Origin: UBA2033 sp035345875
Lineage (GTDB): Bacteria; Spirochaetota; Leptospiria; Leptospirales; Leptospiraceae
Direction: 5' to 3'
Assembly: GCA_035345875.1 (NCBI GenBank)
Contig: DAORDH010000014.1
Location: 1 to 64,000, forward strand
DNA: 64,000 bases
The notes under the pieces are model-generated. The model did not search any database. It had not been told where the DNA came from and saw only the letters and a list, made by a program, of their open reading frames with translations. Positions 44,318-53,494 of the stretch are shown one piece after another. The translations under genes and the position numbers were made by a program. The stretch's first letter is position 1. The number at the start of each line of letters is the position of its first letter.

Positions 44318-45907
44318 ATGGTATCTATGGCACTCAGCTTAAAAGAAGAAACCTCTAGAAGAAGAACCTTTGCAATCATTGCGCATCCGGATGCGGGAAA
44401 AACGACACTCACTGAAAAATTATTGTTATACGGAGGAGCGATTCAGTTAGCCGGTGCGGTAAAAGCACGAAAAGATAGAAAATCTGCTACATCTGACTGG
44501 ATGGCAATGGAGAAGGAGAGAGGTATTTCTATAACGTCAGCCGCTCTTCAATTTGAATATAAAAATTTTGTTTTGAATTTATTAGATACACCCGGGCACG
44601 AAGATTTTTCGGAAGACACCTATCGCACTTTGATTGCCGCGGATACTGCTGTCATGGTTCTAGATGCGGGGAAAGGGGTAGAGGCACAGACTCGGAAACT
44701 TTTCAAGGTTTGTAGGGATAGAGGGATTCCAATTATCACTTTTATTAATAAGATGGATCGTCCTACAAAAGATCTATTTGCTCTACTCGATGAGATAGAA
44801 GAGGTATTGGGTATAACGGCTGTTCCAGTCGTTTGGCCTATTGGGACAGGTCCTGACTTTAAAGGAGTTTATAGTAGAGAGACTAAGCAATTAAACTTAT
44901 TTCAAAAAACTCCCGGTGGAGCTTATCAAGCCCCTGTTCAACTCAGTGGAATAACAGACGTTAGTCTCGAAGAACAAATTGATTCGGATATTTTACAAAA
45001 ATTTAGAGAAGAAATTGATTTGATTGAAAATGGAATATCTCCTTTTACAGATAAAGATTTTTTAGGTGGAGTGATTACTCCTGTATTTTTTGGATCTGCT
45101 GTCAATAATTTTGGAATTCAATTATTTCTAGACAGCTTTTTGGAACTCGCTCCTCCACCTGTTCATATCGGACTAAGAGATGGAGGAGAGCTAGATCCAA
45201 TCAATTCTCCTTTTAGTTGTTTTGTTTTTAAAGTGCAAGCAAACATGAACAAAGTGCATCGGGATCGTATCGCTTTTGTTCGAATCTGTTCCGGAAAGTT
45301 TGAGCGAGGAACAACTGTTAACCATGAACGTTTGGATAAGCCTATTAAGCTAGCATCTTCGTTTGCCTTCTTTGGGCAAGATCGAAATACGATAGACGAA
45401 GCATATCCAGGAGATATCATCGGACTAGTAAATCCTGGAACTTATAAAATTGGAGACGTGCTTGCCTCTGGTCCTATTCCAAAATTAAAACCACTACCTG
45501 TGTTTGCTCCTGAAATATTTGCGACTGTTTCTTGTCCGGATAGTATGTCCCTTAAAAGTTTTAAAAAAGGAATTGAGCAACTCTCAGAAGAAGGGATTTT
45601 ACATTTATTCACTTCTAGAACTATTGGCAGTGGTTACCCGATTGTGGGTGCGCTTGGAAAGTTGCAGTTTGAAGTTTTTCAACGTAGACTACTAGATGAA
45701 TACAATGCAAAGAGTAATATAACTTCTCTCCCTTACGGCGCCTGTCGTTGGGTGAAGAAGGAAGATGAACCTAGAATTCCTTCTTCTACAAATCAAATAT
45801 TTGATAGAGATGGACGTATGGCAGTTCTATTTGAAACAGATTGGGAACTCAATTACTTCAAAAAAAATAATCCTGATATAGAGCTACTAGATGCCCCCCA
45901 AGTATAG
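44318..45907 (+). CDS. prfC: Peptide chain release factor 3
   Basis: 529 residues, the standard RF3 length. GTPase motifs: G1 AHPDAGKTT, switch region KERGISITSAA, G3 DTPGHEDF, G4 NKMDRPT. RF3 uses GTP to eject RF1/RF2 from the ribosome after termination. ATGs at 44318 and 44327 are both possible; neither has a strong ribosome site. Its last 17 bases overlap ispF. RF3 is absent from many bacteria, so its presence is informative for the lineage. Confidence 0.95.
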   Translation: MVSMALSLKEETSRRRTFAIIAHPDAGKTTLTEKLLLYGGAIQLAGAVKARKDRKSATSDWMAMEKERGISITSAALQFEYKNFVLNLLDTPGHEDFSEDTYRTLIAADTAVMVLDAGKGVEAQTRKLFKVCRDRGIPIITFINKMDRPTKDLFALLDEIEEVLGITAVPVVWPIGTGPDFKGVYSRETKQLNLFQKTPGGAYQAPVQLSGITDVSLEEQIDSDILQKFREEIDLIENGISPFTDKDFLGGVITPVFFGSAVNNFGIQLFLDSFLELAPPPVHIGLRDGGELDPINSPFSCFVFKVQANMNKVHRDRIAFVRICSGKFERGTTVNHERLDKPIKLASSFAFFGQDRNTIDEAYPGDIIGLVNPGTYKIGDVLASGPIPKLKPLPVFAPEIFATVSCPDSMSLKSFKKGIEQLSEEGILHLFTSRTIGSGYPIVGALGKLQFEVFQRRLLDEYNAKSNITSLPYGACRWVKKEDEPRIPSSTNQIFDRDGRMAVLFETDWELNYFKKNNPDIELLDAPQV

Positions 45908-46382
45908 AACTGGAAATGGAATTGACTTTCACCAATTGGCGGTGAATCCCGATCGTCCACTGATTCTAGGTGGTTATACCATTGAAAGTGAATGGTCACT
46001 CATTGGGCATTCAGATGCGGATATTGTTTTACATGCGTTATCCGATGCGATACTTGGAGCCTTGGGTCTTGGAGACATTGGACAATACTTTCCTGATACA
46101 GATAAATCTTTGAAGAACATGGATTCCTCCATTATTTTAAAAAAATGTTTAGAATTAATGCGGGAAAGAGGCTACAAGCTGTTAAATGTAGACAATACAA
46201 TTATTGGAGAAAAGCCAAAAATTGCACCGCATAGAATCAACATTATTTCTTCTCTTGCTAAACTTTTAGAAATCCCAGTTGATCAAGTTTCTGTTAAAGC
46301 AACGACTACCGAGAAAATGGGAGCGCTCGGCAGAAGTGAAGGATTAGCTGTTTTTTCAACTGTTATGCTTGAATTGATATGA
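45891..46382 (+). CDS. ispF: 2-C-methyl-D-erythritol 2,4-cyclodiphosphate synthase
   Basis: 163 residues. Zinc ligands in GIDFHQL (Asp, His) and His in GHSDADIVLHALSDA; the TATTEKMG-like motif appears as KATTTEKMGALGRSEG. It makes MEcPP in the non-mevalonate isoprenoid pathway. The start overlaps the end of prfC by 17 bases, so the two are co-translated. The other MEP genes are not nearby. Confidence 0.95.
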   Translation: MPPKYRTGNGIDFHQLAVNPDRPLILGGYTIESEWSLIGHSDADIVLHALSDAILGALGLGDIGQYFPDTDKSLKNMDSSIILKKCLELMRERGYKLLNVDNTIIGEKPKIAPHRINIISSLAKLLEIPVDQVSVKATTTEKMGALGRSEGLAVFSTVMLELI

Positions 46383-46419
46383 TCGTAGAGACAAGCAAAT
46401 GCTTGCGCTCCTTTATAAC

Positions 46420-47217
46420 TTATTGAAAGTCTTTAGGAGTCGTTAAAGCTTCAAAACTTGGCTTACTGTAATAATATCCTTGGAAAAGAAAAATTCCGAG
46501 ATCTTCTAAACAATCTAATTCTGATTTTGTTTCAACTCCTTCAGCAATCACAGAGATATTGATTTCCTGACAAATTTTTACAATAGAATTCACAATGATT
46601 CTTCTTGTTTTATCTTTATCAATATTTCGAATGAGAAGCATGTCTAGCTTTAAGAAATCTGGCTGAAAATCAGCAAGTAGATTTAATCCGGAATATCCTG
46701 CACCAAAATCATCTATTGCTGTGAGAAGACCTTGTTTTCGATATTCTTTAAAAATGGATACGATATGCGAATGATTTACAACCTGTTCTCCTTCTGTTAT
46801 TTCTAAAATAATAGAACTGATTGGAAGTCCATACTTCTGAGAGGCTTCGAGAGTTGTCTGAATGCAAGTTTCTGGTTGATAGATGGCGTTTGGAAAAAAA
46901 TTTATATTAACTTTGGATTTGAGCCCTAGACGACTTGCAAGTTCAATTGCTTTAACTCTACAAGATTGATCAAAGCTGTAACGGTTTTCGTCATTTATTT
47001 TGGATAAAATAAAATTTGCAGGTTCATTATTTACTCCACGAACTAACGCTTCCTGTGAAAATACTGTTTTTGTTCTCGTATCTACAATAGGTTGAAAAGC
47101 CATACTGAATTGAAAATCCAGCATATTTCCATTTATACATTCTTCACATTTTAATTTTCGATAATTTTTAATCGGATTTTTTTCTATTTCTATCATATTG
47201 TATGAATTTGTAATCAA
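46420..47217 (-). CDS. EAL-domain cyclic-di-GMP phosphodiesterase
   Basis: 265 residues; nearly the whole protein is an EAL domain. All catalytic motifs are intact: QEALVRG, NINFFPNA, EITEGE, AIDDFGAGYSG, FLKLDM, AEGVETK and QGYYYSKP. It should hydrolyse c-di-GMP to pGpG. A short N-terminal CxxC (KCEECING) precedes it and might bind metal or form a redox switch. It has no sensor domain of its own and lies 149 bases downstream of the kinase cluster on the same strand, so it may be a co-regulated output. Confidence 0.93.
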   Translation of the reverse strand: MITNSYNMIEIEKNPIKNYRKLKCEECINGNMLDFQFSMAFQPIVDTRTKTVFSQEALVRGVNNEPANFILSKINDENRYSFDQSCRVKAIELASRLGLKSKVNINFFPNAIYQPETCIQTTLEASQKYGLPISSIILEITEGEQVVNHSHIVSIFKEYRKQGLLTAIDDFGAGYSGLNLLADFQPDFLKLDMLLIRNIDKDKTRRIIVNSIVKICQEINISVIAEGVETKSELDCLEDLGIFLFQGYYYSKPSFEALTTPKDFQ

Positions 47218-47366
47218 TGAAAGCTCGATTACACCTCTTATTATTTAATTAGAATAGATTTATTTGGAAAGGTGTCAATCTATAATCTTTAAAAATAGTA
47301 TAAGCTTTGCTCTTCCGTTGGGAATTTCTTATACCTGTTTAATCTACTTATCGATTTTTCAAAACC

Positions 47367-48509
47367 CTACTTGAAGCATGGAACAGTAAATGTAAATATA
47401 CTACCTTTACCTTCTTCACTTATTACAGAAATATTTCCTCCTGATTTTTGAATAAACTCATAGCAGACTAACAATCCTAGTCCTGTTCCATCTTCTTTGT
47501 TTGATCCTTTTCGAGTAACGCTTTTTCCTAATTTGAATAGGTTTTCTGATATAGATGGAGGCATTCCGATTCCACTGTCTTTAACTGATATTTCTAATAA
47601 ATCGTTCTGAGTTTTACAATAGATCTCTATACTTCCAGATTCATTTGTGAATTTGATTGCATTATTCACTAAATTTCGAATGACAAGATCTACCAAATTT
47701 TCATCCGCGTAATAAAAAATATCCTCAGGAATGCTTGAATTTAAAGTTATATTTTTATTATCCGCTTGTAATTGATATACCGAAAAAATTTTCTCTACAT
47801 GATGCTTTAGATTTTTTTTGATGGGACGTATTTCTACATTATTTAATTGAGACTTTGCCCAATTTAATAAATTTTCTAATAACTTATAACATTTATTTGT
47901 AGAACTATTTATCATTTCAGCTAATTTCTTCATTTCCTCTTTGCTTAAGGTATCAAAATCACTGGATAGGATTTCTGATAGACCTAGAATTCCAGCAAAA
48001 GGATTTCTTACGTCATGTGCAATAATAGAGAAAAATTTATTCTTCATAGAATCTAATTCGATCAATTTTTGGTTTTTTTGTTCCAAATCTTCAACCAATT
48101 TAGTAAGGTCCTTTTTTTGAAATTGAATAGTTAACTGATTCTTGAGTCTTATTAAAATTTCTTCATTTTGAAATGGCTTGGAGATATAATCAACAGCACC
48201 TAACTCGAATCCTTTAACCATATTGTTTATGTCGTTTAACGCACTAATAAATATGATGGATATACCAGAAAATTTATCTTTTTTCTTAATCATTTTGCAA
48301 AGTTCGAATCCATTAATTCCTGGCATCATAATGTCTAAAAGGATTATATCAGGTAATTCCTTTTCCACGGTATTCATTACAAGTTTACTATCTTGCAGGG
48401 TAAACAAACGTAATGGATAGTCTTTTAGTAAATTGTATAAAACCCTTAGATTAGCTGGTTCATCATCAACGATTAAAATTTTGGCACCTGCAAAAGCATC
48501 TAAACTCAT
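47367..48509 (-). CDS. Receiver-histidine kinase fusion
   Basis: 380 residues, cytosolic. An N-terminal receiver (about 8-125, phospho-Asp59 in ILLDIMMPG, Lys in SKPF), a coiled coil, HisKA with His near 164 in IIAHDVRNP, and a HATPase domain (about 260-378, GTGLGLLVCYEF). With the receiver in front, the kinase is likely controlled by phosphorylation from a partner, plausibly the hybrid kinase two bases upstream. No membrane or ligand domain. Belongs to the minus-strand cluster 52958-47367. Confidence 0.92.
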   Translation of the reverse strand: MSLDAFAGAKILIVDDEPANLRVLYNLLKDYPLRLFTLQDSKLVMNTVEKELPDIILLDIMMPGINGFELCKMIKKKDKFSGISIIFISALNDINNMVKGFELGAVDYISKPFQNEEILIRLKNQLTIQFQKKDLTKLVEDLEQKNQKLIELDSMKNKFFSIIAHDVRNPFAGILGLSEILSSDFDTLSKEEMKKLAEMINSSTNKCYKLLENLLNWAKSQLNNVEIRPIKKNLKHHVEKIFSVYQLQADNKNITLNSSIPEDIFYYADENLVDLVIRNLVNNAIKFTNESGSIEIYCKTQNDLLEISVKDSGIGMPPSISENLFKLGKSVTRKGSNKEDGTGLGLLVCYEFIQKSGGNISVISEEGKGSIFTFTVPCFK

Positions 48510-48511
48510 TT

Positions 48512-50788
48512 CTATTCCCCTATTAACTGATTCAAGCTCTCTATTAATAAATTAATTTCAAAGTGATTTGTATATTTTTCAAATTTTTCCCAAATAGGAT
48601 TTTGATCTGGATATTTCTCTTTTAAAAATTTTAGATTTGTTTCTATGGTTGCAATTTCACCCTGCTTTGCTGAATCAAGCAATTGGTTTAGAAGGTTTTT
48701 ATCTATAGATAGCGGTATATTTTTATTATCTTCTACTTGTGGATGTTTGCTTTCAATAATAATCCATTCAATTTTCAAACAAGGTGTTATTTTAGTGATT
48801 AATTCACTGAATTGAATTGGTTTAATAATAAAATCATCTGCACCGGCTTCTATGCATTTATTCCTCGTTTCGTTGAATGCAGATGCAGAAGTTGCAATCA
48901 GTTTTATGTCCTTATATTTTGGATTGTCTTTAATAATCTTAATTAGATCCAAGCCAGAAATTCCTGGCATCCTTAGATCTATAAAGATGAGATCAGGAAA
49001 AAATATATCTATTTTACTTAACGCATCTTTTCCAGATTCCCCATGTTCTATGAGGAAACCAATTCCTCTCAACATTCTCTCAAATAGAATTCTATTCATA
49101 ATGTTATCATCCACAATAAGAATTTTCTTTCTATTTCCTTTGTATCCAATTACCTCATCAAAACTAATTGCCTCTTCTTGATTATTTTCTGGTATTTCGA
49201 ATTCAATTTCAAAACTAAATTGACTCCCTTTTCCTAATTCAGATTCAACTTTTATCTCACTTCCCATTGCCTCTACAAGCGATTTTGTAATAGAGAGACC
49301 AAGACCAGTTCCTTGGACATACTGGCTATTCGTTGTTATCTGCTGAAAAGGCATGAAGATGGACTCTATATCTGATTTCGCAATTCCCCTTCCTGTATCT
49401 TGAATTGAAAATGAAATCCTTGCTTTATTTCCTTCTTGTCGTATTAGATTCAAAGAGAGAACTACTTCTCCTTTGTCTGTGTATTTAATTGCATTACTTA
49501 AAACGTTAAGCAATACTTGTTTTAGTTTTCTTTCATCAAAAATGACAAAAGATGGAGTGTTGGGAGAAATGATTACTTCAAATCCTAATCCCTTTTCTAT
49601 CGCCTTAATTTCTAACATTTTACCAATTGTAAAAATCAAGCTGTGTAAAGAGAAGATTGAGAACTGCAATTCAAATTTTCCTGCTTCAATTTTAGATAAA
49701 TCTAATACATCATTAATTAAACTGAGTAAATGCTCCCCGCTTTTTTGGATGAATCGTATATGTTCTTTATCATTGTTATTGATCTCATTCGATTGCAGAA
49801 GTATCTGAGAAAAACCTAAAATGGAATTCAGAGGAGTTCTCAGCTCGTGACTCATGTTTGCAAGGAAAGTGCTTTTTGCATTATTTGCATTTTCTGCAAG
49901 GATAATTTTTTCTTTGATTTCTTTGTTGAGTTCTAGTAATCTCTCATTTGCCAAATAACGATTCGTTATATCAGTAAAAACCCAAATTTGTCCATTTGAA
50001 TTTTTATATGCTGTTTTAAAAACAGAAACTTGATAAACTAAATCTACAGGTTCACCATAGATCCAATACCAATTTTTAATTTCTGAATTTCCTTCTTGGA
50101 ATATTCTATTTCCTACTTGATTGATTTCATCACTGTTAATGGCTGCATTTCGTAAACGTATCATTGCGCTTGATACAATATCAGGTTTTAAAAATTCTCC
50201 TTCTATTTTGAGTAAATTTTTGGCTAAATTATTGAGCCAGACAAAGTTTCCATTTTCTTCAAAATAGATAACAGCCTCAGGAATTGTTTGCATGATGATA
50301 TTGGATTGGTGTTTTTTTAAAGCAATATCCTCTAGCATTCTATTTGCTATGAAACGTTGTGCGAGAGCAGCATTTGCATTATCTAGAAAAAATAAGAAAT
50401 CCTTAGAAATACTTTCCTTCTCTATTAATAAAACAAATGCACTTGCCTTTTCTCCAGAAAGGATTGGAAGTATGATGAGTGATAAATTCCCAGTAAATCC
50501 GAAATTTTCTGCTTCCAAAATCTCAATTTTATTCTTGGAATCAAAAATATAAAAGAATTCTTCTTCTAAATCGATATTAAATTCTTTTGGATGAGAAATA
50601 ATATTTCTAACTGTTATATGATCTATTCTTTGATAAAAAATCGAACCCTTCGAATTTGAATATTTATGCAAAATTTCAATGTATTTTTCTAAGAGTTTTG
50701 AATCGTCATCAACCCCAAGGTCAAGTAGTTCTCTCCAGAATTTTATAAATAAATTTTCTATAGAATCTATATTCATATAATTACGCAT
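48512..50788 (-). CDS. GAF/PAS hybrid histidine kinase
   Basis: 758 residues, cytosolic. A GAF-like N-terminus (about 20-150), PAS (about 165-290, ending with WVFTDITNRY), HisKA with His314 in NMSHELRTPLNS, HATPase (about 410-530, GTGLGLSITKSL), a receiver (about 550-670, phospho-Asp604 in FIDLRMPG), and a C-terminal helical tail of about 80 residues that may be a degenerate HPt-like or dimer module. It is 93 bases downstream of the RsbQ-like hydrolase and 2 bases upstream of a receiver-kinase. Its PAS is the natural candidate for a product of the hydrolase (inference). Confidence 0.92.
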   Translation of the reverse strand: MRNYMNIDSIENLFIKFWRELLDLGVDDDSKLLEKYIEILHKYSNSKGSIFYQRIDHITVRNIISHPKEFNIDLEEEFFYIFDSKNKIEILEAENFGFTGNLSLIILPILSGEKASAFVLLIEKESISKDFLFFLDNANAALAQRFIANRMLEDIALKKHQSNIIMQTIPEAVIYFEENGNFVWLNNLAKNLLKIEGEFLKPDIVSSAMIRLRNAAINSDEINQVGNRIFQEGNSEIKNWYWIYGEPVDLVYQVSVFKTAYKNSNGQIWVFTDITNRYLANERLLELNKEIKEKIILAENANNAKSTFLANMSHELRTPLNSILGFSQILLQSNEINNNDKEHIRFIQKSGEHLLSLINDVLDLSKIEAGKFELQFSIFSLHSLIFTIGKMLEIKAIEKGLGFEVIISPNTPSFVIFDERKLKQVLLNVLSNAIKYTDKGEVVLSLNLIRQEGNKARISFSIQDTGRGIAKSDIESIFMPFQQITTNSQYVQGTGLGLSITKSLVEAMGSEIKVESELGKGSQFSFEIEFEIPENNQEEAISFDEVIGYKGNRKKILIVDDNIMNRILFERMLRGIGFLIEHGESGKDALSKIDIFFPDLIFIDLRMPGISGLDLIKIIKDNPKYKDIKLIATSASAFNETRNKCIEAGADDFIIKPIQFSELITKITPCLKIEWIIIESKHPQVEDNKNIPLSIDKNLLNQLLDSAKQGEIATIETNLKFLKEKYPDQNPIWEKFEKYTNHFEINLLIESLNQLIGE

Positions 50789-50881
50789 AACGCATATAAG
50801 TCTGTCTATTCTCTAGATTTATACCAAGCTCTACTCGAATAAAATGCTTTTGCGAAGCTTTCATTTTATATTTACAATATT

Positions 50882-51676
50882 TCATAAGAAACTCTCAATT
50901 GCATGAATTACTTCTATTGGAGAACTTAAATGAGGAAAGTGTCCTTTTGCGTTGACCTCAATTTTTCTACTTCCGGTAATTTTACTTTGCATGTAATCTG
51001 ATACTTGTGGAGGGACTGCGATATCTTCTCGTGTTTTTAAAATTAGAGTTGGAATCTTGACTTTTGCTAAATCATTTCTATGGTCTGAATAAAAAATTGT
51101 CTTAGCTACTGAAATTGCTACATCTGCTTGAATTGATTTTAGAGAAGCTGCAAAGTATTCAGATAGTTTTGGATTTTCAGGAGTATTCATAGTAATTTGT
51201 GCAAAGCCACTTGCCCAGGCAAAATAATTTGCTCTCATAGATTCAAATAAATTCTCTAATTCTTTTTTTTCGAATCCACCGTAGTAATCGGAATCATTTA
51301 AATAGCGAGGAGATGAGCCTATCATTACTAATTTGGAATAATAATTTGGATTTTGAATGGTGGATAGCAAGCCTATCATCCCACCGACAGAGTGTCCCAC
51401 GAGTATTGAATTTTCTAAATTAAGTTTTTTTGAAATAATATTTAGATCTTTTGAATAGGCATTGAGACTATCGTATTTATTTGGACTAAAATAGTTTAGG
51501 TCTGATTTACTTGAGCCTATATTTTCAAATAAAATAATTTTATAATTTTCTTTAAATGGTTTAATTACTTCAGACCAAATGTCTTGCTCTGTGCCAAATC
51601 CATTTATAAAGACTAACGTTTTGATTGGATTCAAAGGTTCTAAAATTTGAATATGATGCTTAGTTTCAATTATCAT
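50882..51676 (-). CDS. rsbQ: RsbQ-like alpha/beta hydrolase (copy 2)
   Basis: 264 residues from the ATG at 51676; a longer frame starts at TTG 51745 inside the upstream gene, but that start has no ribosome site, and the ATG start aligns with RsbQ. Motifs: INGFGTEQDIW, LFENIGSSKSDLNYFSPNKY, GHSVGGMIG, GSSPRYLNDSDYYGGFEKKE, TREDIAVPPQVSDY, GHFPHLSSPIEV. Triad Ser96, Asp218, His246, almost the same numbering as B. subtilis RsbQ. It is clearly related to copy 1 (16721) but diverged. It sits 34 bases behind a receiver-ATPase gene and ahead of two kinases, so both RsbQ copies have two-component neighbours. Confidence 0.87.
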   Translation of the reverse strand: MIIETKHHIQILEPLNPIKTLVFINGFGTEQDIWSEVIKPFKENYKIILFENIGSSKSDLNYFSPNKYDSLNAYSKDLNIISKKLNLENSILVGHSVGGMIGLLSTIQNPNYYSKLVMIGSSPRYLNDSDYYGGFEKKELENLFESMRANYFAWASGFAQITMNTPENPKLSEYFAASLKSIQADVAISVAKTIFYSDHRNDLAKVKIPTLILKTREDIAVPPQVSDYMQSKITGSRKIEVNAKGHFPHLSSPIEVIHAIESFL

Positions 51677-51710
51677 GTATGCTGTTCCATTAAGAATATT
51701 AAAATAGCAA

Positions 51711-52958
51711 TCAAGAGACGATGGGAAAAGAGATCGTAAACCCAACTTTTATGGATGGACTTTTTCCAGAGTAATCATTGAAATTAGATACTTGAATAGT
51801 TGCATCCATTCGTTCTAAAATAATTTTTACCTTAGTTAAACCAAGTCCATAATTTAAGGACATAGATTCATTTGTAATTGCTTTTTCGATTCTAAAGAAA
51901 GGTTCAAATATTAAGTTTAAATATTCTTCCTTAATTCCTTCTGCTTCTTTTTTACCATATTTGAGAGGCTTATTTAAAACTGTGATTTTTAATTTATCTG
52001 ATTCTAACGAAAATAGGATTGAAATCTGAGAATATTGTTCTGAATATTTTATCGCATTGATTAGAAGTTCGGAAATTACCTCGTCATAATAGCTAGAATT
52101 GGTTCGTATAAATACGTTATCTGAAAAATTTCCCTCTGATAGAATGATTTTTAAATGACTTGAATCTGCATTATTAGCTTGTTTTTTAACAATTTGCTCT
52201 GTTAGCTGATAAACTGTAGATATGGGTAATTTTTGTAATAGGATTCCATCATCAAAGATTTTTTCGATTCCTCCAAAATAACTGATTACATTTCGTGCAT
52301 AATTTGCATTAATTTCTAGAATTTCAACTATATCAGGACTGATTAAGTAGTTTCCTTTTTCGTCTTTAGGACACATCAAAATCATTTCGCTCACGGACGT
52401 TAGTAAACCAAATCCCATTCCTTGCCCTAGATGTGTTTTTAGATTTGTGAATAAGTTTTGCTTTAATTTTTCCTGACTAAATAGTTCATTTGACTTTGAT
52501 TGTTCTTTGTAATTAAACCAATTGATTTGATTTTCTAATCTAAGTGTTTTTTCTTTTTCATAAATTAAATTGTCTTTTTTTAATAAAGCCGCGGACATTG
52601 CTCTAGTTGCTTTCAGTTGCAGTTCTTCCCGATTGATCGGTTTTACAATATAATCAAATACTCCCATACGCATTATATCTATAATTATTTTACTCTCATC
52701 ATGCGAAGAAACTACCATTATAATCAAATCAGGATACAGGTCTTTTACTTGTTGTATTAATGATTTACCTCCCATACCTGGCATATCTAAATCAGTTATC
52801 AATAAATTGAATGGAGGTTGTTGTGTTTGTATTTTACTTAAAGCGTCATTTCCATCTTCTGCGGAATGAACTTCGTAATTTAATTTAGTGAGGTAGTTTA
52901 TCAGAAGAGTCCTTATGGAAATGTCATCATCTGTAACTAAAACTTTTTCTTTAATCAT
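51711..52958 (-). CDS. Receiver with C-terminal HATPase but no H-box
   Basis: 415 residues. Receiver (about 5-125, phospho-Asp56 in LLITDLDMPG, Lys in VKPI), a middle helical region (about 130-270), and a HATPase_c domain (about 285-412: N-box ELLINAIKYSE, then LNYGLGLTKVKIIL). The expected phospho-acceptor motif HExRTP is missing; the region instead reads NLFTNLKTHLGQGMGFGLL. It may act as a phosphorylation-controlled ATPase, a pseudokinase scaffold, or a Ser-kinase-like switch. First gene of the second minus-strand signalling cluster. Confidence 0.88.
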   Translation of the reverse strand: MIKEKVLVTDDDISIRTLLINYLTKLNYEVHSAEDGNDALSKIQTQQPPFNLLITDLDMPGMGGKSLIQQVKDLYPDLIIMVVSSHDESKIIIDIMRMGVFDYIVKPINREELQLKATRAMSAALLKKDNLIYEKEKTLRLENQINWFNYKEQSKSNELFSQEKLKQNLFTNLKTHLGQGMGFGLLTSVSEMILMCPKDEKGNYLISPDIVEILEINANYARNVISYFGGIEKIFDDGILLQKLPISTVYQLTEQIVKKQANNADSSHLKIILSEGNFSDNVFIRTNSSYYDEVISELLINAIKYSEQYSQISILFSLESDKLKITVLNKPLKYGKKEAEGIKEEYLNLIFEPFFRIEKAITNESMSLNYGLGLTKVKIILERMDATIQVSNFNDYSGKSPSIKVGFTISFPIVS

Positions 52959-53494
52959 TGTTTATCTCTATTATAAATATTATATTTGGTTTATTGAATT
53001 TGAATATAAAGTATTTCATTTTAAAACGTTAGTAGATAAATGTTTATTTGGTTATTTAAAATAAAAAATATTCTTAAATATAGCCCCGTATATTTTCTGA
53101 ATTTAGCAATGGTAATTTCATGTAGTCTACGGTGTTAATATTTTTGAAAATTTCTACAAAGAATGTGAATTCTTTTGCAAAAGATTTTTTTTTACTTCTA
53201 TTTTAAAGCAAGAAAAAATAGATTTCTATTTTAAAAATATAATTAAGAATTAATTCAATTAAATTAGTCTTGAGAATTGTTTAAGTAAATCTATTGAAAT
53301 TAGAAGAAAAAATTTCGATGTTTAAAAAGCATGCGATAGCTTTTCTCTAATGAAACAAGCTGATAAAATTAAAAAAGAACGCATAAAGATGAAAATAGAA
53401 TAAGGAATAAAAAAAATCTGAATGAAAAAAGTTATAAATTTAAAAATTACAAGAAACGGTAGTTTAACCCAGTAGTAAATTAGGAAACAATAGA
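52959..53494. promoter_or_regulatory. Divergent promoter region of the signalling cluster
   Basis: 536 very AT-rich bases between the divergent receiver-ATPase and receiver/HD-GYP-like genes. No gene seen. The string TTCTATTTTAAA occurs twice about 27 bases apart near 53197 and 53225. It probably contains both promoters; no clear operator dyad found. Confidence 0.45.

Noticed and set aside
46392..46405. CAAGCA-AA-TGCTTG after ispF as a terminator
   Set aside because: The loop is only two bases and no U-tract follows; most likely a chance palindrome.
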